Shown here: positions 23,155-36,623 of the stretch, in pieces
Layout: every line of letters begins with the position of its first letter
Position numbering within the stretch: position 1 is the first letter of the stretch
From: Desulfovibrionaceae bacterium
GTDB lineage: Bacteria > Desulfobacterota > Desulfovibrionia > Desulfovibrionales > Desulfovibrionaceae
Reading direction: 5' to 3'
DNA: 64,000 nt
Assembly (NCBI GenBank): GCA_009782775.1
Contig: WRIL01000001.1
Coordinates: 1 to 64,000 of the forward strand
Notes under the pieces: generated by a model
Told to the model about the DNA's origin: nothing
Databases searched by the model: none
Seen by the model: the letters and a program-made list of their open reading frames with translations, nothing else
Translations under genes and position numbers: made by a program

Positions 23155-26100
23155 ATGGGCCAGATTGTCAAAAAGTTCGGCAAAATTTCGGTCACCCTCC
23201 CCACTCCCCACCTGCTCAATCTGCAAGTTGATTCCTATAAAAAATTCCTCCAGCCGGACCCGGCCCAGCGTGCGCCTTCGGAAGGGCTGGAGGGCGTATT
23301 CCGCTCGGTTTTTCCCATCACCGACTTCAACAAAACCGCCAGCCTGGAATATGTGGGCTATGAAATAGGCGAACCCAAATATGATCAGGCCGAGTGTATC
23401 AGCAAGGGACTGACCTACGAAGCCCCCCTGCGCATCAAGGTGCAGCTCTTCGTTTTTGACGTGGATGACTCCACCGGCAACCGGAGTGTGCGCGACATCA
23501 AGGAGCAGGATATCTATTTCGGCACCCTGCCGCTAATGACGGAGAAAGGCACCTTCATCGTCAACGGGACCGAGCGGGTCATCGTCAACCAGCTGCAACG
23601 CTCCCCCGGCATCCTGTACGAACATGATTCCGGCAAAACCCACTCCAGCCGCAAGGTGCTGTATTCCTGCCGGATCATCCCCATGCGCGGCAGTTGGCTG
23701 GATTTCGACTTTGACCATAAAGACATCCTCTACGCCCGCATAGACCGCCGCCGGAAGATGCCGGTGACCATCCTGTTCAAGGCCATGGGCATGAACAGGA
23801 ACCAGATCCTGGATTATTTCTATGAGAAAGAATACCTGCGGGTGACCAAGGAAGGACGGATCTTCTGGGAACTGCCCAAGGAAATGCAGATCAAGGTCAA
23901 CGCCCACGCCGATATCCTGGATAAGGACGGCAAGACGCTGGCCCAAGCCGGCAAACCCATCAACAAGCGTATCTGGAAGCTATTGCGCGAACAGCCGGAC
24001 CCGACGCTGGAAGTCGCCCCGGATTTCGCCTACGGCTATTATCTGGCCGAGGATGTCCCCCATCCTGAAAACGGCGCGCTCCTGGGCGAAGCTGCCGAAG
24101 AGGTTACCGAGGCCTTCCTGGAGAACATCCGCGAGGCCGGGATCACCCGCTTTGCCGTCTTGCGCACCAAGGGGGCGGACGCCTCTTCCTCCATCCTGGA
24201 TACCCTGATGCTGGACAAGATCCCGGACACCGACGGCGCCCAGGTGGAAATTTACCGCCGCCTGCGCCCCAGTTCGCCGCCCACGGCGGAAATCGCGGCC
24301 AGTTTTTTCAATAATATCTTCCGCAACCCGGATTATTACGATCTTTCTCCGGTGGGACGCTACAAGCTTAACCAGCGCCTGAGCCTGGCCGATGACCCTT
24401 CCCTGCGCACCCTCACGGACGAGAATATCCTCAAAGCCATCAAGACCTTGGTCTACCTGAAAGACAGCCACGGTCCGGCCGATGACATCGACCACCTGGG
24501 CAACCGCCGGGTGCGCCCGGTTGGCGAACTGGTGGAAAACCAGTACCGCATCGGCCTAGTACGCATGGAACGGGCCATCAAGGAACGCATGAGCCTGCAG
24601 GAAGTCTCTTCTCTCATGCCCCATGACCTGATCAACCCCAAGCCGGTGGCCGCGGTGCTCAAGGAATTTTTCGGCACCTCCCAGCTCTCCCAGTTCATGG
24701 ACCAGACCAACTCCCTTTCGGAAGTCACCCACAAACGCCGCCTTTCCGCCCTTGGACCCGGCGGGCTCACCCGGGACCGAGCCGGATTCGAGGTGCGCGA
24801 CGTGCATACCTCGCACTACGGGCGCATCTGTCCCATTGAAACCCCGGAAGGACCGAACATCGGTCTCATCGTCTCCCTGACCACCTATGCCAAGGTCAAT
24901 GACTTCGGCTTCATCGAAACCCCCTACTTCAAGGTGGCGGACGGCCGGGTGACCAAGGAAGTGATCTTCACCGACGCCTATTTTGAAGACAACGAGGTCA
25001 TCGCCCAAGCCAACTCACGCACGGACAAAGAAGGCAACATCCTGGACGAATTCGTGATCACCCGCATCAAGGGCGATGTGGCCATGAGTCCCAAATCCAA
25101 GGTCACCCTCATGGATGTATCCCCCAGCCAGATGGTCTCCATCTCCGCCGCACTCATCCCTTTCCTGGAGCATGACGACGCTAACCGCGCCCTCATGGGC
25201 TCCAACATGCAGCGCCAGGCCGTGCCCCTGCTCCGCAACGATGTTCCTCTAGTAGGCACGGGCATGGAAGGGGACGTGGCCCGCGACTCCGGCGCCTGCA
25301 TCCTGGCCGAAGAAGACGGGGTGGTGCATTATGTTGACGCCACGCGCATCCTGGTGGGCTACGGCGGTGGCCTGTACCCGGAAACCGGCGGAGTGCGCGC
25401 CTATAACCTACAAAAATTCCACAAGTCCAACCAGAATTCCTGTTTCGGGCAAAAACCCAGTTGCCGCTCCGGACAAAAAGTAAAAAAGGGCGAGGTGCTG
25501 GCAGACGGCCCCGGCATAGAAAAGGGAGAACTCGCCCTGGGAAAAAATTTGATCGTGGCCTTCATGCCTTGGTGCGGCTATAACTTTGAGGATTCCATTC
25601 TCATTTCCGAGCGCTGCGTCAAGGACGACACCTTCACCTCCGTGCATATCGAGGAATTTGAAGTGGTGGCCCGCGACACCAAGCTGGGACCGGAAGAAAT
25701 CACCCGCGATATCCCCAATGTCAGCGAAGATCTGTTGCGCAACCTTGATGCCAGCGGCATGGTGCGCATCGGGGCCGCCGTGAAACAGGACGACATCCTG
25801 GTAGGCAAAATCACCCCCAAGGGCGAAACTCAGCTTACTCCCGAAGAAAAACTCCTGCGGGCCATTTTCGGCGACAAGGCCAGGGATGTGAAGAACACCT
25901 CCCTGAAAGTGCCGCCGGGCATCGAGGGCACGGTGATTGACGTTAAGGTCTTCAACCGCCGTTCCGGTGAAAAAGATGAACGCACCCTGACCATTGAGCA
26001 GGCGGAACTGGCTTCCCTGGATCTCAAGGAAGCGGATCACGTCAAGGCCCTGGGGCAGGCCACCAAACGAAAGATCGCCGCGCTGGCGGCCGGCAAACAG

Positions 26101-27288
26101 ATCGCCGCAACCATCCCCGGCAAGAAAAAAGGCGAGGTGCTGGCCGAGGCCGGACGCGCCCTTTCCCCGGAAATGCTGGAAGATATTCCCATCAAGAAAT
26201 TGCAGGGCATTTTCAAAAGCAAGGAAGTCAACGAACAGATTGGCGAAATCATTGACCATTACGACAAACAGGTCAAATTCACCAAGGCCTCTTATGACGC
26301 CAAACGCGATAAAGTTACCGAAGGCGACGACCTGCCACCAGGAGTGATCAAGATGGCCAAGGTCTATGTGGCCATCAAACGCAAACTCAACGTGGGCGAC
26401 AAGATGGCCGGACGGCATGGGAATAAGGGCGTGGTCTCCTGCATCCTGCCCATGGAGGACATGCCTTTCTTCGCAGACGGTCGCCCGGTGGACATCGTGC
26501 TCAACCCCTTGGGCGTGCCTTCACGCATGAACATAGGGCAGATCATGGAAACCCACCTGGGCTGGGGAGCCAAGGAACTAGGACGGCAACTAGCGGAACT
26601 GGCCGCCGGCGGGACTCCCATGAAACAGGTGCGGGCCGATGCCAAGGCGGTGTTCGGCGACGCGGAAACCTCCTCCCTCATAGACTCCCTGGATGACGAG
26701 GAGTTCCGGGAGGCGATGAATGCCATGCGGGGCGGCATAATCACCAAGACCCCGGTCTTTGACGGGGCCTCGGAAGATGAGATCTGGAAGTGGCTGTCCA
26801 AAGCCGGCCTTCCGGACGACGGCAAAACCATTCTCTACGACGGGCGTACCGGCGATGCTTTCGGCAACCGGGTGACCACCGGGATCATGTACATGCTCAA
26901 ACTCCACCACCTGGTGGATGAGAAGATCCACGCCCGTTCCACCGGCCCCTATTCCCTGGTCACCCAGCAGCCTCTGGGCGGCAAAGCCCAGTTCGGCGGG
27001 CAGCGCCTGGGCGAGATGGAGGTCTGGGCCCTGGAAACTTACGGGGCGGCAAACCTGCTCCAGGAATTTCTCACCGTCAAATCCGACGATGTGACCGGCC
27101 GAGTGAAGATGTACGAAAAACTGGTCAAGGGCGATAATATGCTGGAGGCGGGCATGCCTGAATCCTTCAACGTGCTGGTCAAAGAACTCATGTCTCTGGG
27201 CCTGAATGTAACCCTGCATCAGGAAGAGGGCAAAAAACGCCCCATCCGCCAGGGTTCTTTCAGTGGCGGCGCCTTGAGTGATGAATAG
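23155..27288 (+). CDS. rpoB: DNA-directed RNA polymerase beta subunit
   Basis: The 1377-residue protein is full length. It has the N-terminal lobe ([20 protein letters not shown]), the rifampicin-binding cluster ([20 protein letters not shown], then [15 protein letters not shown]), [11 protein letters not shown], the catalytic-site lysine region ([13 protein letters not shown]) and the C-terminal clamp ([20 protein letters not shown]). The rif region shows wild-type residues at the usual resistance sites, with T and S in QTNSLSE where E. coli has N and P. GAGGTG precedes the ATG. rpoC follows after 11 bases. Confidence 0.98.
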   Translation: MGQIVKKFGKISVTLPTPHLLNLQVDSYKKFLQPDPAQRAPSEGLEGVFRSVFPITDFNKTASLEYVGYEIGEPKYDQAECISKGLTYEAPLRIKVQLFVFDVDDSTGNRSVRDIKEQDIYFGTLPLMTEKGTFIVNGTERVIVNQLQRSPGILYEHDSGKTHSSRKVLYSCRIIPMRGSWLDFDFDHKDILYARIDRRRKMPVTILFKAMGMNRNQILDYFYEKEYLRVTKEGRIFWELPKEMQIKVNAHADILDKDGKTLAQAGKPINKRIWKLLREQPDPTLEVAPDFAYGYYLAEDVPHPENGALLGEAAEEVTEAFLENIREAGITRFAVLRTKGADASSSILDTLMLDKIPDTDGAQVEIYRRLRPSSPPTAEIAASFFNNIFRNPDYYDLSPVGRYKLNQRLSLADDPSLRTLTDENILKAIKTLVYLKDSHGPADDIDHLGNRRVRPVGELVENQYRIGLVRMERAIKERMSLQEVSSLMPHDLINPKPVAAVLKEFFGTSQLSQFMDQTNSLSEVTHKRRLSALGPGGLTRDRAGFEVRDVHTSHYGRICPIETPEGPNIGLIVSLTTYAKVNDFGFIETPYFKVADGRVTKEVIFTDAYFEDNEVIAQANSRTDKEGNILDEFVITRIKGDVAMSPKSKVTLMDVSPSQMVSISAALIPFLEHDDANRALMGSNMQRQAVPLLRNDVPLVGTGMEGDVARDSGACILAEEDGVVHYVDATRILVGYGGGLYPETGGVRAYNLQKFHKSNQNSCFGQKPSCRSGQKVKKGEVLADGPGIEKGELALGKNLIVAFMPWCGYNFEDSILISERCVKDDTFTSVHIEEFEVVARDTKLGPEEITRDIPNVSEDLLRNLDASGMVRIGAAVKQDDILVGKITPKGETQLTPEEKLLRAIFGDKARDVKNTSLKVPPGIEGTVIDVKVFNRRSGEKDERTLTIEQAELASLDLKEADHVKALGQATKRKIAALAAGKQIAATIPGKKKGEVLAEAGRALSPEMLEDIPIKKLQGIFKSKEVNEQIGEIIDHYDKQVKFTKASYDAKRDKVTEGDDLPPGVIKMAKVYVAIKRKLNVGDKMAGRHGNKGVVSCILPMEDMPFFADGRPVDIVLNPLGVPSRMNIGQIMETHLGWGAKELGRQLAELAAGGTPMKQVRADAKAVFGDAETSSLIDSLDDEEFREAMNAMRGGIITKTPVFDGASEDEIWKWLSKAGLPDDGKTILYDGRTGDAFGNRVTTGIMYMLKLHHLVDEKIHARSTGPYSLVTQQPLGGKAQFGGQRLGEMEVWALETYGAANLLQEFLTVKSDDVTGRVKMYEKLVKGDNMLEAGMPESFNVLVKELMSLGLNVTLHQEEGKKRPIRQGSFSGGALSDE

Positions 27289-27299
27289 GGAGGTATGAC

Positions 27300-31463
<4,164 letters not shown>

Positions 31464-31475
31464 AACTATGCGGCC

Positions 31476-31517
31476 CCGGGGAGGCCTTCACCTCCCCGGC
31501 CCCCTCAAATAACCTGT
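31476..31517 (+). terminator. rpoBC terminator
   Basis: CCGGGGAGG (31476-31484), a CCTTCA loop and CCTCCCCGG (31491-31499) form a 9-bp stem 13 bases after the rpoC stop. T-rich sequence starts about 13 bases further on (CTTTTTTC), so termination may be imperfect. Confidence 0.65.
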
Positions 31518-31700
31518 TGCTTTTTTCTAGAAAAACCGTTCTTATTCCCAAGTGTGGCCCCAACCCTCGCCAAACAGGCGCGGGATTGTGGTATTTTTCG
31601 CCAGGCCGCCGGAATTTTTTTTATGGTTCAGTTTGCTTTTTGAGGGCCTTGCCCCAGCAAACCCTCCCGGAGGAAATGATTTCCTTCGAACTCCCTCGAT

Positions 31701-31760
31701 ATTTTCAGCCGCCTCGCGGCCGGAAAATTAACGAGTTTCCAGAAGGCCGTCGGCCTTTGG
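31701..31760 (+). promoter_or_regulatory. Structured 5' leader of the RNase E/G gene
   Basis: Two stem-loops stand in the 360-base gap. The first pairs ATTTTC...GCCGC (31701-31712) with GCGGC...GAAAAT (31716-31728). The second pairs AAGGCC (31743-31748) with GGCCTT (31752-31757) and extends through CCA/TGG flanks. E. coli rne controls its own mRNA through a structured leader of similar length, so these are candidates for autoregulation. The rest of the gap holds no gene I can support. Confidence 0.4.
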
Positions 31761-31823
31761 ACGAGAATACCAGGGTGCCTCCCAAGCAAACTGATCCCAA
31801 ATTTTCAAATTTTTGAGGTCAGT

Positions 31824-33719
31824 ATGTCTACTCCTGCCGCTATGTCCGAAGAGCTTCCAGCGCCTCCCCCTGCGGAAGCCTCCCCCAGCCCGTCTCCGAC
31901 CAAAAAAAGACGGCCCCGTAAAAGAAAAAACAAAACCCAGGCCTCCCTGGCTCCAGAAGCCCCGGCCAAGCCGAAGCCGAAACCGGCGCGTAACCGGGGC
32001 CGCAAAAAAAGCTCCCCCCAAACTGAAACGCCAAGTCAGCCGGATTCGCCGGGTCCGATGAATCCGGCGACTACGGCGGAAGCCGTGACCCCTTCAGAAG
32101 AACACTTTCAAGAGCTTGCCACCAACCTTCCGGCTATAGTCCAGACCACGGAGACTCTGCCGGATCTCAAGCCTGAACGCCTGCCGGCCCTGGTGCAGGA
32201 AGATCCCAAGCCCTCCCGCCGGAACCGTTCCTCCAAGGCCGCAGATCCTCAACCCGCTTCCGCTTCCAAGGGCAAACGCAAAATGTTCGTGAACGTGTTG
32301 GCCGGCGAACAGGTGGAAGTAGCCATCACCGAAGAAGGCGGCCTGCGCGAGTATTATGTGGAGATGCTCCACCAGGCGAAGGTCAAGGGCAATATTTACA
32401 AAGGGGTGATCAATAACCTGGATCCCAACCTGCAAGCCGCCTTCGTCTCATACGGAGCGGCCAAAAACGGCTTTTTGCAGATTGATGAAATCCACCCCGA
32501 GTACTACCTGAGTCCGCATGAGCCGGCAAAGGGTCATAAATACCCGCTGATCCAGAAAGTGCTCAAGCCCGGACAGGAAATCCTGGTGCAGGTGGTCAAG
32601 GAACCTTCAGGCAGCAAAGGCGCCTTTCTGACCTCCTACCTCTCCCTGCCTGGCCGTTACCTGGTGCTGACCCCCGGCAACGAGCAGATCGGCATCTCCC
32701 GCAAGGTGGGGAGCGACACCGAACGCGCCCGTCTGCGCGAAATTCTGGAACAGCTCAAGCCCGGACAGGGCTTGGGTGTGATTGTACGCACGGCCAGCGA
32801 AGGGGCCAACAAGACCAACCTGCAACGCGATCTCCGCCTCCTGAAACGCCTCTGGCAGGATGTGCGGAAAAAGGGATCCACCGAAAACGCGCCGGTCATG
32901 ATCTACCAGGAACTCGGCCTGGCCGCCCGGGCCGTTCGCGATTACCTTACCGAAGACATCATTGAGCTCTGGGTCAACGACGAAGGCATCGCCGAGCAGA
33001 TGCGCGAGATCATCACCCTGCTCTTCCCCAAACGGGGCGCCATCCTCCAACTACATAACGACCCGGCCCAAATCCTCTTTGAACGTTTCGGCCTCGCCAA
33101 ACAAATCCGGCAGGTCCAGTCCAGGGAGGTCGCCCTGCCCTCAGGCGGACGCCTGATATTTGATCACACCGAGGCCCTCACCGCCATCGACATCAACTCC
33201 GGGCGCAGCGGCGGCAAAAACAACTTCGAGGACATGGCCTTTAAAATCAACATGGAGGCGGCCAGGCACATCCCTCTGCAACTGCGCCTGCGCGACATCG
33301 GCGGCCAGATCGTGGTGGATTTCATCGAGATGCGCGACCACAGCCACTGGCGGGAAGTGGAGAAAACCTTCCGCGCCGGCATGAAAGAAGACCGCGCCCG
33401 TCACGATGTTGGAAAAATCAGTTCTTTCGGTCTCCTGGAGGTCGTCCGCCAGCGCCTGGGCTCCTCGGCCATTTCCATCGCCTCGGAACCCTGCCCCCAC
33501 TGCAAAGGCACAGGGATCAGACGCAACATGGAATGGCAGGCCATGCAGGCCATGCAGGAGATCCAACAGCTCGTCCGCCAGAATGCCGAACCCGGCAAGA
33601 CCATCGCCTACTCCGCCAGCGGCGAGCTCATCGTCTATATCCTGAACCGCAAAAAAGAGTGGCTCCTGGATACCGAACAGGAGGCGGGCATCACCCTGGA
33701 ACTCTCCCCCAGCCTGTAG
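31824..33719 (+). CDS. RNase E/G family endoribonuclease with long basic N-terminal extension
   Basis: The 631-residue protein has about 150 residues rich in Pro, Lys, Arg and Ala (SPTKKRRPRKRKNKTQ, NRGRKKSSPQTE) before the conserved core starts at KRKMFVNVLAGEQVEVAITE. The core has an S1 RNA-binding domain (VKGNIYKGVINNLDPNLQAA), the RNase-H-like part and the DNase-I-like catalytic part with AIDINSGRSGGKNNFEDM and FIEMRDHSHW. CPHCKGTG supplies the zinc-link cysteines. Termini are inverted compared with E. coli RNase E, whose disordered arm is C-terminal. The role should be mRNA decay and rRNA processing. GAGG precedes ATG 31824. Confidence 0.92.
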   Translation: MSTPAAMSEELPAPPPAEASPSPSPTKKRRPRKRKNKTQASLAPEAPAKPKPKPARNRGRKKSSPQTETPSQPDSPGPMNPATTAEAVTPSEEHFQELATNLPAIVQTTETLPDLKPERLPALVQEDPKPSRRNRSSKAADPQPASASKGKRKMFVNVLAGEQVEVAITEEGGLREYYVEMLHQAKVKGNIYKGVINNLDPNLQAAFVSYGAAKNGFLQIDEIHPEYYLSPHEPAKGHKYPLIQKVLKPGQEILVQVVKEPSGSKGAFLTSYLSLPGRYLVLTPGNEQIGISRKVGSDTERARLREILEQLKPGQGLGVIVRTASEGANKTNLQRDLRLLKRLWQDVRKKGSTENAPVMIYQELGLAARAVRDYLTEDIIELWVNDEGIAEQMREIITLLFPKRGAILQLHNDPAQILFERFGLAKQIRQVQSREVALPSGGRLIFDHTEALTAIDINSGRSGGKNNFEDMAFKINMEAARHIPLQLRLRDIGGQIVVDFIEMRDHSHWREVEKTFRAGMKEDRARHDVGKISSFGLLEVVRQRLGSSAISIASEPCPHCKGTGIRRNMEWQAMQAMQEIQQLVRQNAEPGKTIAYSASGELIVYILNRKKEWLLDTEQEAGITLELSPSL

Positions 33720-33728
33720 GTTTGGGGC

Positions 33729-35231
33729 TTAAAGATTCCGGGCCAGGGCGTCCACCAGGGCGGGGATGGTATATTCCTCGGGCTGAAGGTCGCAGGAGAG
33801 GCCGTGCTTGGCCAGGGCGCCGGCGGTAATCGGGCCGATGCAGGCGAATTTCACTTCCGGGTGTTCCTTGAACATGGAAGCCGGGATGAGGGAGAAAAAG
33901 TTCTCCACCGTGGAAGAAGAACTGAAGGTCACGCAGTGGATTTCCTTCTGTTCCAGCAATTCCAAAATCTCTTCCCTACGGGCGTTCCCGGTTCTGGTTT
34001 CATAAAGCGGCAGCACCTCCACCCCTGCCCCGGCTCTCTCCAGTTGTTCCGGCAGGACATCGCGGGCGATTTTGGCCCTTGGAATAAGGACACGCTTGCC
34101 TTTAACCCCCAGGGCGCAAAGCCCCTGCACCACGCTTTCGGCCACAAAGCGCTCCGGGATGAAATCCGCGCGGATGCCGCGCTTTCTCAGGGCCTGGGCA
34201 GTGGCCGGGCCGATGGCGGCTATCTTGCATCCGGCCAAAGCGCGGGCATCCAGGCCGATGGCCTGCATCTGCTCAAAGAAACAGATCACCCCGTTGACCG
34301 AGGTGAAGGCCAACCAGTCGTAAGAATTAATATAGGTCAAGGTCTTGCGCACTTCCGCGTAAGATTCCAAGGGCTGAATTTCAATGGTGGGAAAAGGAAT
34401 GGCGTTGGCGCCGTAATCCGTCAGCATGGCAAGGAGGTCACTGGCCTGTTCCCTGGCCCTGGTCACCACCACCCCTTTGCCCAGAAGGGGCTTTTTTTCA
34501 AACCAGTTCAAACTGTCGTGCAGGCCGACCACCTTGCCGACGATGATCAGGGCGGGGGCGCTGAAGCCGTGCTTTTGCGCTTCCGCCGGCAGGGACTTCA
34601 CCGTGCTGATCAGGCTCTTATGCCTGGGGGTCGTGCCCCAGCGGATCACGGCCGCCGGAGTGCGCGGTGGAAGGCCGGCCTCCAGCAGGCAGGAGCAGAT
34701 CTCCGGGAGGTTCTTCATACCCATGAAAAAAACCAGTGTAGCGTTGCTCTTGACCAGGGCTTCCCAGTTATGCGCGGATTTCTGCTTCTCGGCATCCTCG
34801 TGCCCGGCGGCGAAGATCACCGACGAGGCAAAGGAGCGGTGGGTCAGGGGTATGCCCGCGTAAGCCGCGGCGGCAATGGCGCTGGTAATTCCCGGAACCA
34901 CCTCAAAGGGGATCTGCTGCCGGACCAGTTCTTCGGCCTCTTCCCCACCCCGTCCGAACATGTACGGATCGCCACCTTTCAGGCGGACCACCACCTTGCC
35001 TTCTTTGGCTTTGGAGATGATCAGACGGCTGATCTCTTTCTGCGACAGGGTGTGATCCCCTCCCTGTTTACCAGCATAAACCACCTCGGCCCCAGGCCGC
35101 GCATAGTCCAGAAGGGCGCGGTTGGCCAGGTAATCATAGATCACCACCTCGGCCTTCTGAAGGACCTCGCGCCCCTTGAGGCTTAGTAGTCCAGGATCCC
35201 CGGGTCCGGCGCCAACGAGATAGACTTTCAT
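33729..35231 (-). CDS. Fused uroporphyrinogen-III C-methyltransferase / uroporphyrinogen-III synthase (CobA-HemD)
   Basis: The 500-residue protein joins two enzymes of the tetrapyrrole branch point. Residues 1-240 are a SAM methyltransferase (MKVYLVGAGPGDPGLLSLKG, VVRLKGGDPYMFGRGGEEAE, VVPGITSAIAAAAYAGIPLT) that makes precorrin-2. Residues from about 250 are HemD (KGVVVTRAREQASDLLAMLT to SSSSTVENFF), which closes the tetrapyrrole ring. The fusion suits an organism that sends uroporphyrinogen III to siroheme, haem and cobalamin through precorrin-2, as sulfate reducers do. ATG 35231 follows GGAG and lies 31 bases after nusB. Confidence 0.93.
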   Translation of the reverse strand: MKVYLVGAGPGDPGLLSLKGREVLQKAEVVIYDYLANRALLDYARPGAEVVYAGKQGGDHTLSQKEISRLIISKAKEGKVVVRLKGGDPYMFGRGGEEAEELVRQQIPFEVVPGITSAIAAAAYAGIPLTHRSFASSVIFAAGHEDAEKQKSAHNWEALVKSNATLVFFMGMKNLPEICSCLLEAGLPPRTPAAVIRWGTTPRHKSLISTVKSLPAEAQKHGFSAPALIIVGKVVGLHDSLNWFEKKPLLGKGVVVTRAREQASDLLAMLTDYGANAIPFPTIEIQPLESYAEVRKTLTYINSYDWLAFTSVNGVICFFEQMQAIGLDARALAGCKIAAIGPATAQALRKRGIRADFIPERFVAESVVQGLCALGVKGKRVLIPRAKIARDVLPEQLERAGAGVEVLPLYETRTGNARREEILELLEQKEIHCVTFSSSSTVENFFSLIPASMFKEHPEVKFACIGPITAGALAKHGLSCDLQPEEYTIPALVDALARNL

Positions 35232-35262
35232 CACTTTTCACTCCCCCATAGAGCATATTTGC

Positions 35263-35865
35263 TCAAGACCAACCGCCGGCCCGCCGCAGGTTTCCGGCCT
35301 CCAGGGCCTTCAGGGCGGCGTCCAGAATACCATTCACAAAGGCGCGGGAAGTTTCATCGCCAAACTGCCTGGAGAGGTCCAAAGCTTCATTGAGAACGAC
35401 CTTGGGCGGCGTCTCCGCCACGAAGAGCAGCTCCTGCATGGCCAGACGCAACAAGGCCAGTTCAATTTTTCCCAAGCGCTCCACTTTCCAGTTTTGCGAA
35501 AAATCCGCAATCAGCCGATCAATCTCTTCCCGGTTAAGCCAAGCCCCCCGTGTAAGCTCCCAGGCAAAACCAGCCGGATCTTCCACGGATTCCGGGGTGA
35601 TCACCGGCTCACCTCCTCCGTCCTCAGTCTTCAACAGATCCCGCAAAAACAACTCTGGCCCGCTTTCAGCTTCTTCGCCGGTTTCGCTGGTGATCGCCTC
35701 CGGCTCTTTAGCTGACGGGACAGCATACAAAGAGCGGGCAAAACGCCGCTTGAGATCCACCAGGGAATGCGCCGGACAGAAAGATAAACCGTACAAAACC
35801 TGAAAGGCTCTGGAACGCTCCGAACGCCGGGGGCGCCCGTCCTTGTTTCCTCGCTTCAAAGGCAT
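35263..35865 (-). CDS. nusB: Transcription antitermination factor NusB with acidic insertion
   Basis: The protein has the NusB ends: RRSERSRAFQVLYGLSF near the start and LGKIELALLRLAMQELLFVA, PPKVVLNEALDLSRQFGDET, FVNGILDAAL at the C-terminus. Between them lies a poorly conserved acidic stretch (around PEAITSETGEEAESGPELFL) that makes it about 200 residues instead of about 140. NusB binds boxA RNA with S10. The start is uncertain: ATG 35865 has GGAGG too close, and in-frame ATGs exist at 35901 and further up. It forms an operon with cobA-hemD. Confidence 0.88.
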   Translation of the reverse strand: MPLKRGNKDGRPRRSERSRAFQVLYGLSFCPAHSLVDLKRRFARSLYAVPSAKEPEAITSETGEEAESGPELFLRDLLKTEDGGGEPVITPESVEDPAGFAWELTRGAWLNREEIDRLIADFSQNWKVERLGKIELALLRLAMQELLFVAETPPKVVLNEALDLSRQFGDETSRAFVNGILDAALKALEAGNLRRAGGWS

Positions 35866-36097
35866 CCTCCGGAGATTCTCGCCGTCCACGCCGGGCAGCC
35901 TCATGTCCGCCCGGTCCATGCAAGCGCGCACACCCTAATCAATTTTCCGCCCTCTGCCAAGAGGCGATTGAACAGGAAAAACGTCCGGCAACAGGGGGGA
36001 TATCCCGGCTATTTTGAAAAAGCGGAAACAGGACCCAATTTAAGGGCAAGCGGGCAAAGTCCGTAGACCGCCGCAAAAGGGAATTTGTAGGCGGCCG

Positions 36098-36529
36098 CTA
36101 ACTTTTACGGCCTTCGCTCTGGAAGGCTTTATTGATCAATCCGGCCAGGGCGCGGGCCTGGCTCTCGTCCACATTGACGTAGCGCGCCCCCACCAGGTAA
36201 TGGCCGCCCTTGGGTTCACACCAGACAATCTCTACGATGGCCGTGAAATATTGGTCGGCATCGTTTTCATATACCTTGAAAAAGCCTGGGGCAAAACGGT
36301 TGAGCATGGGGATGTGGATGCGCGCCTGTAAATGCGTCCCCTGCTGAAAAGATTTGGGAGATTCCAGGCTAAAACCGCCTTCGCTGATGTCATAGCAACG
36401 GGCCGTAACCGCTTTATCCCGCCCGCCCGAAAAACTCAAAGGATAGAGTTCCACCACAAAGGTACGGCTCAGGCGGCCGTGCCGGCGCTTTTCATGTCCC
36501 TTGACATGCTTGGTCTGCTTGGTCTGCAT
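36098..36529 (-). CDS. PilZ-domain protein
   Basis: The 143-residue protein contains the c-di-GMP binding signature of PilZ domains: RRHGRLSR (R-x3-R type) near residue 15 and DISEGGFSL (D/N-x-S-x2-G) near residue 48. The rest is the expected beta barrel (TAIVEIVWCEPKGGHYLVGA) and a short C-terminal helix. It has no other domain, so it should act as a c-di-GMP-responsive adaptor with an unknown partner. AAGGAGGG lies upstream of the ATG. It is monocistronic here. Confidence 0.85.
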   Translation of the reverse strand: MQTKQTKHVKGHEKRRHGRLSRTFVVELYPLSFSGGRDKAVTARCYDISEGGFSLESPKSFQQGTHLQARIHIPMLNRFAPGFFKVYENDADQYFTAIVEIVWCEPKGGHYLVGARYVNVDESQARALAGLINKAFQSEGRKS

Positions 36530-36623
36530 GGCTACCCTCCTTTCACTACAAGCAATAATCTAACATCTTGCGGGACTTTTATCCAGAAAAAGCTTTCCCC
36601 GGCAACGGCCGGTTTCAGCGAGC

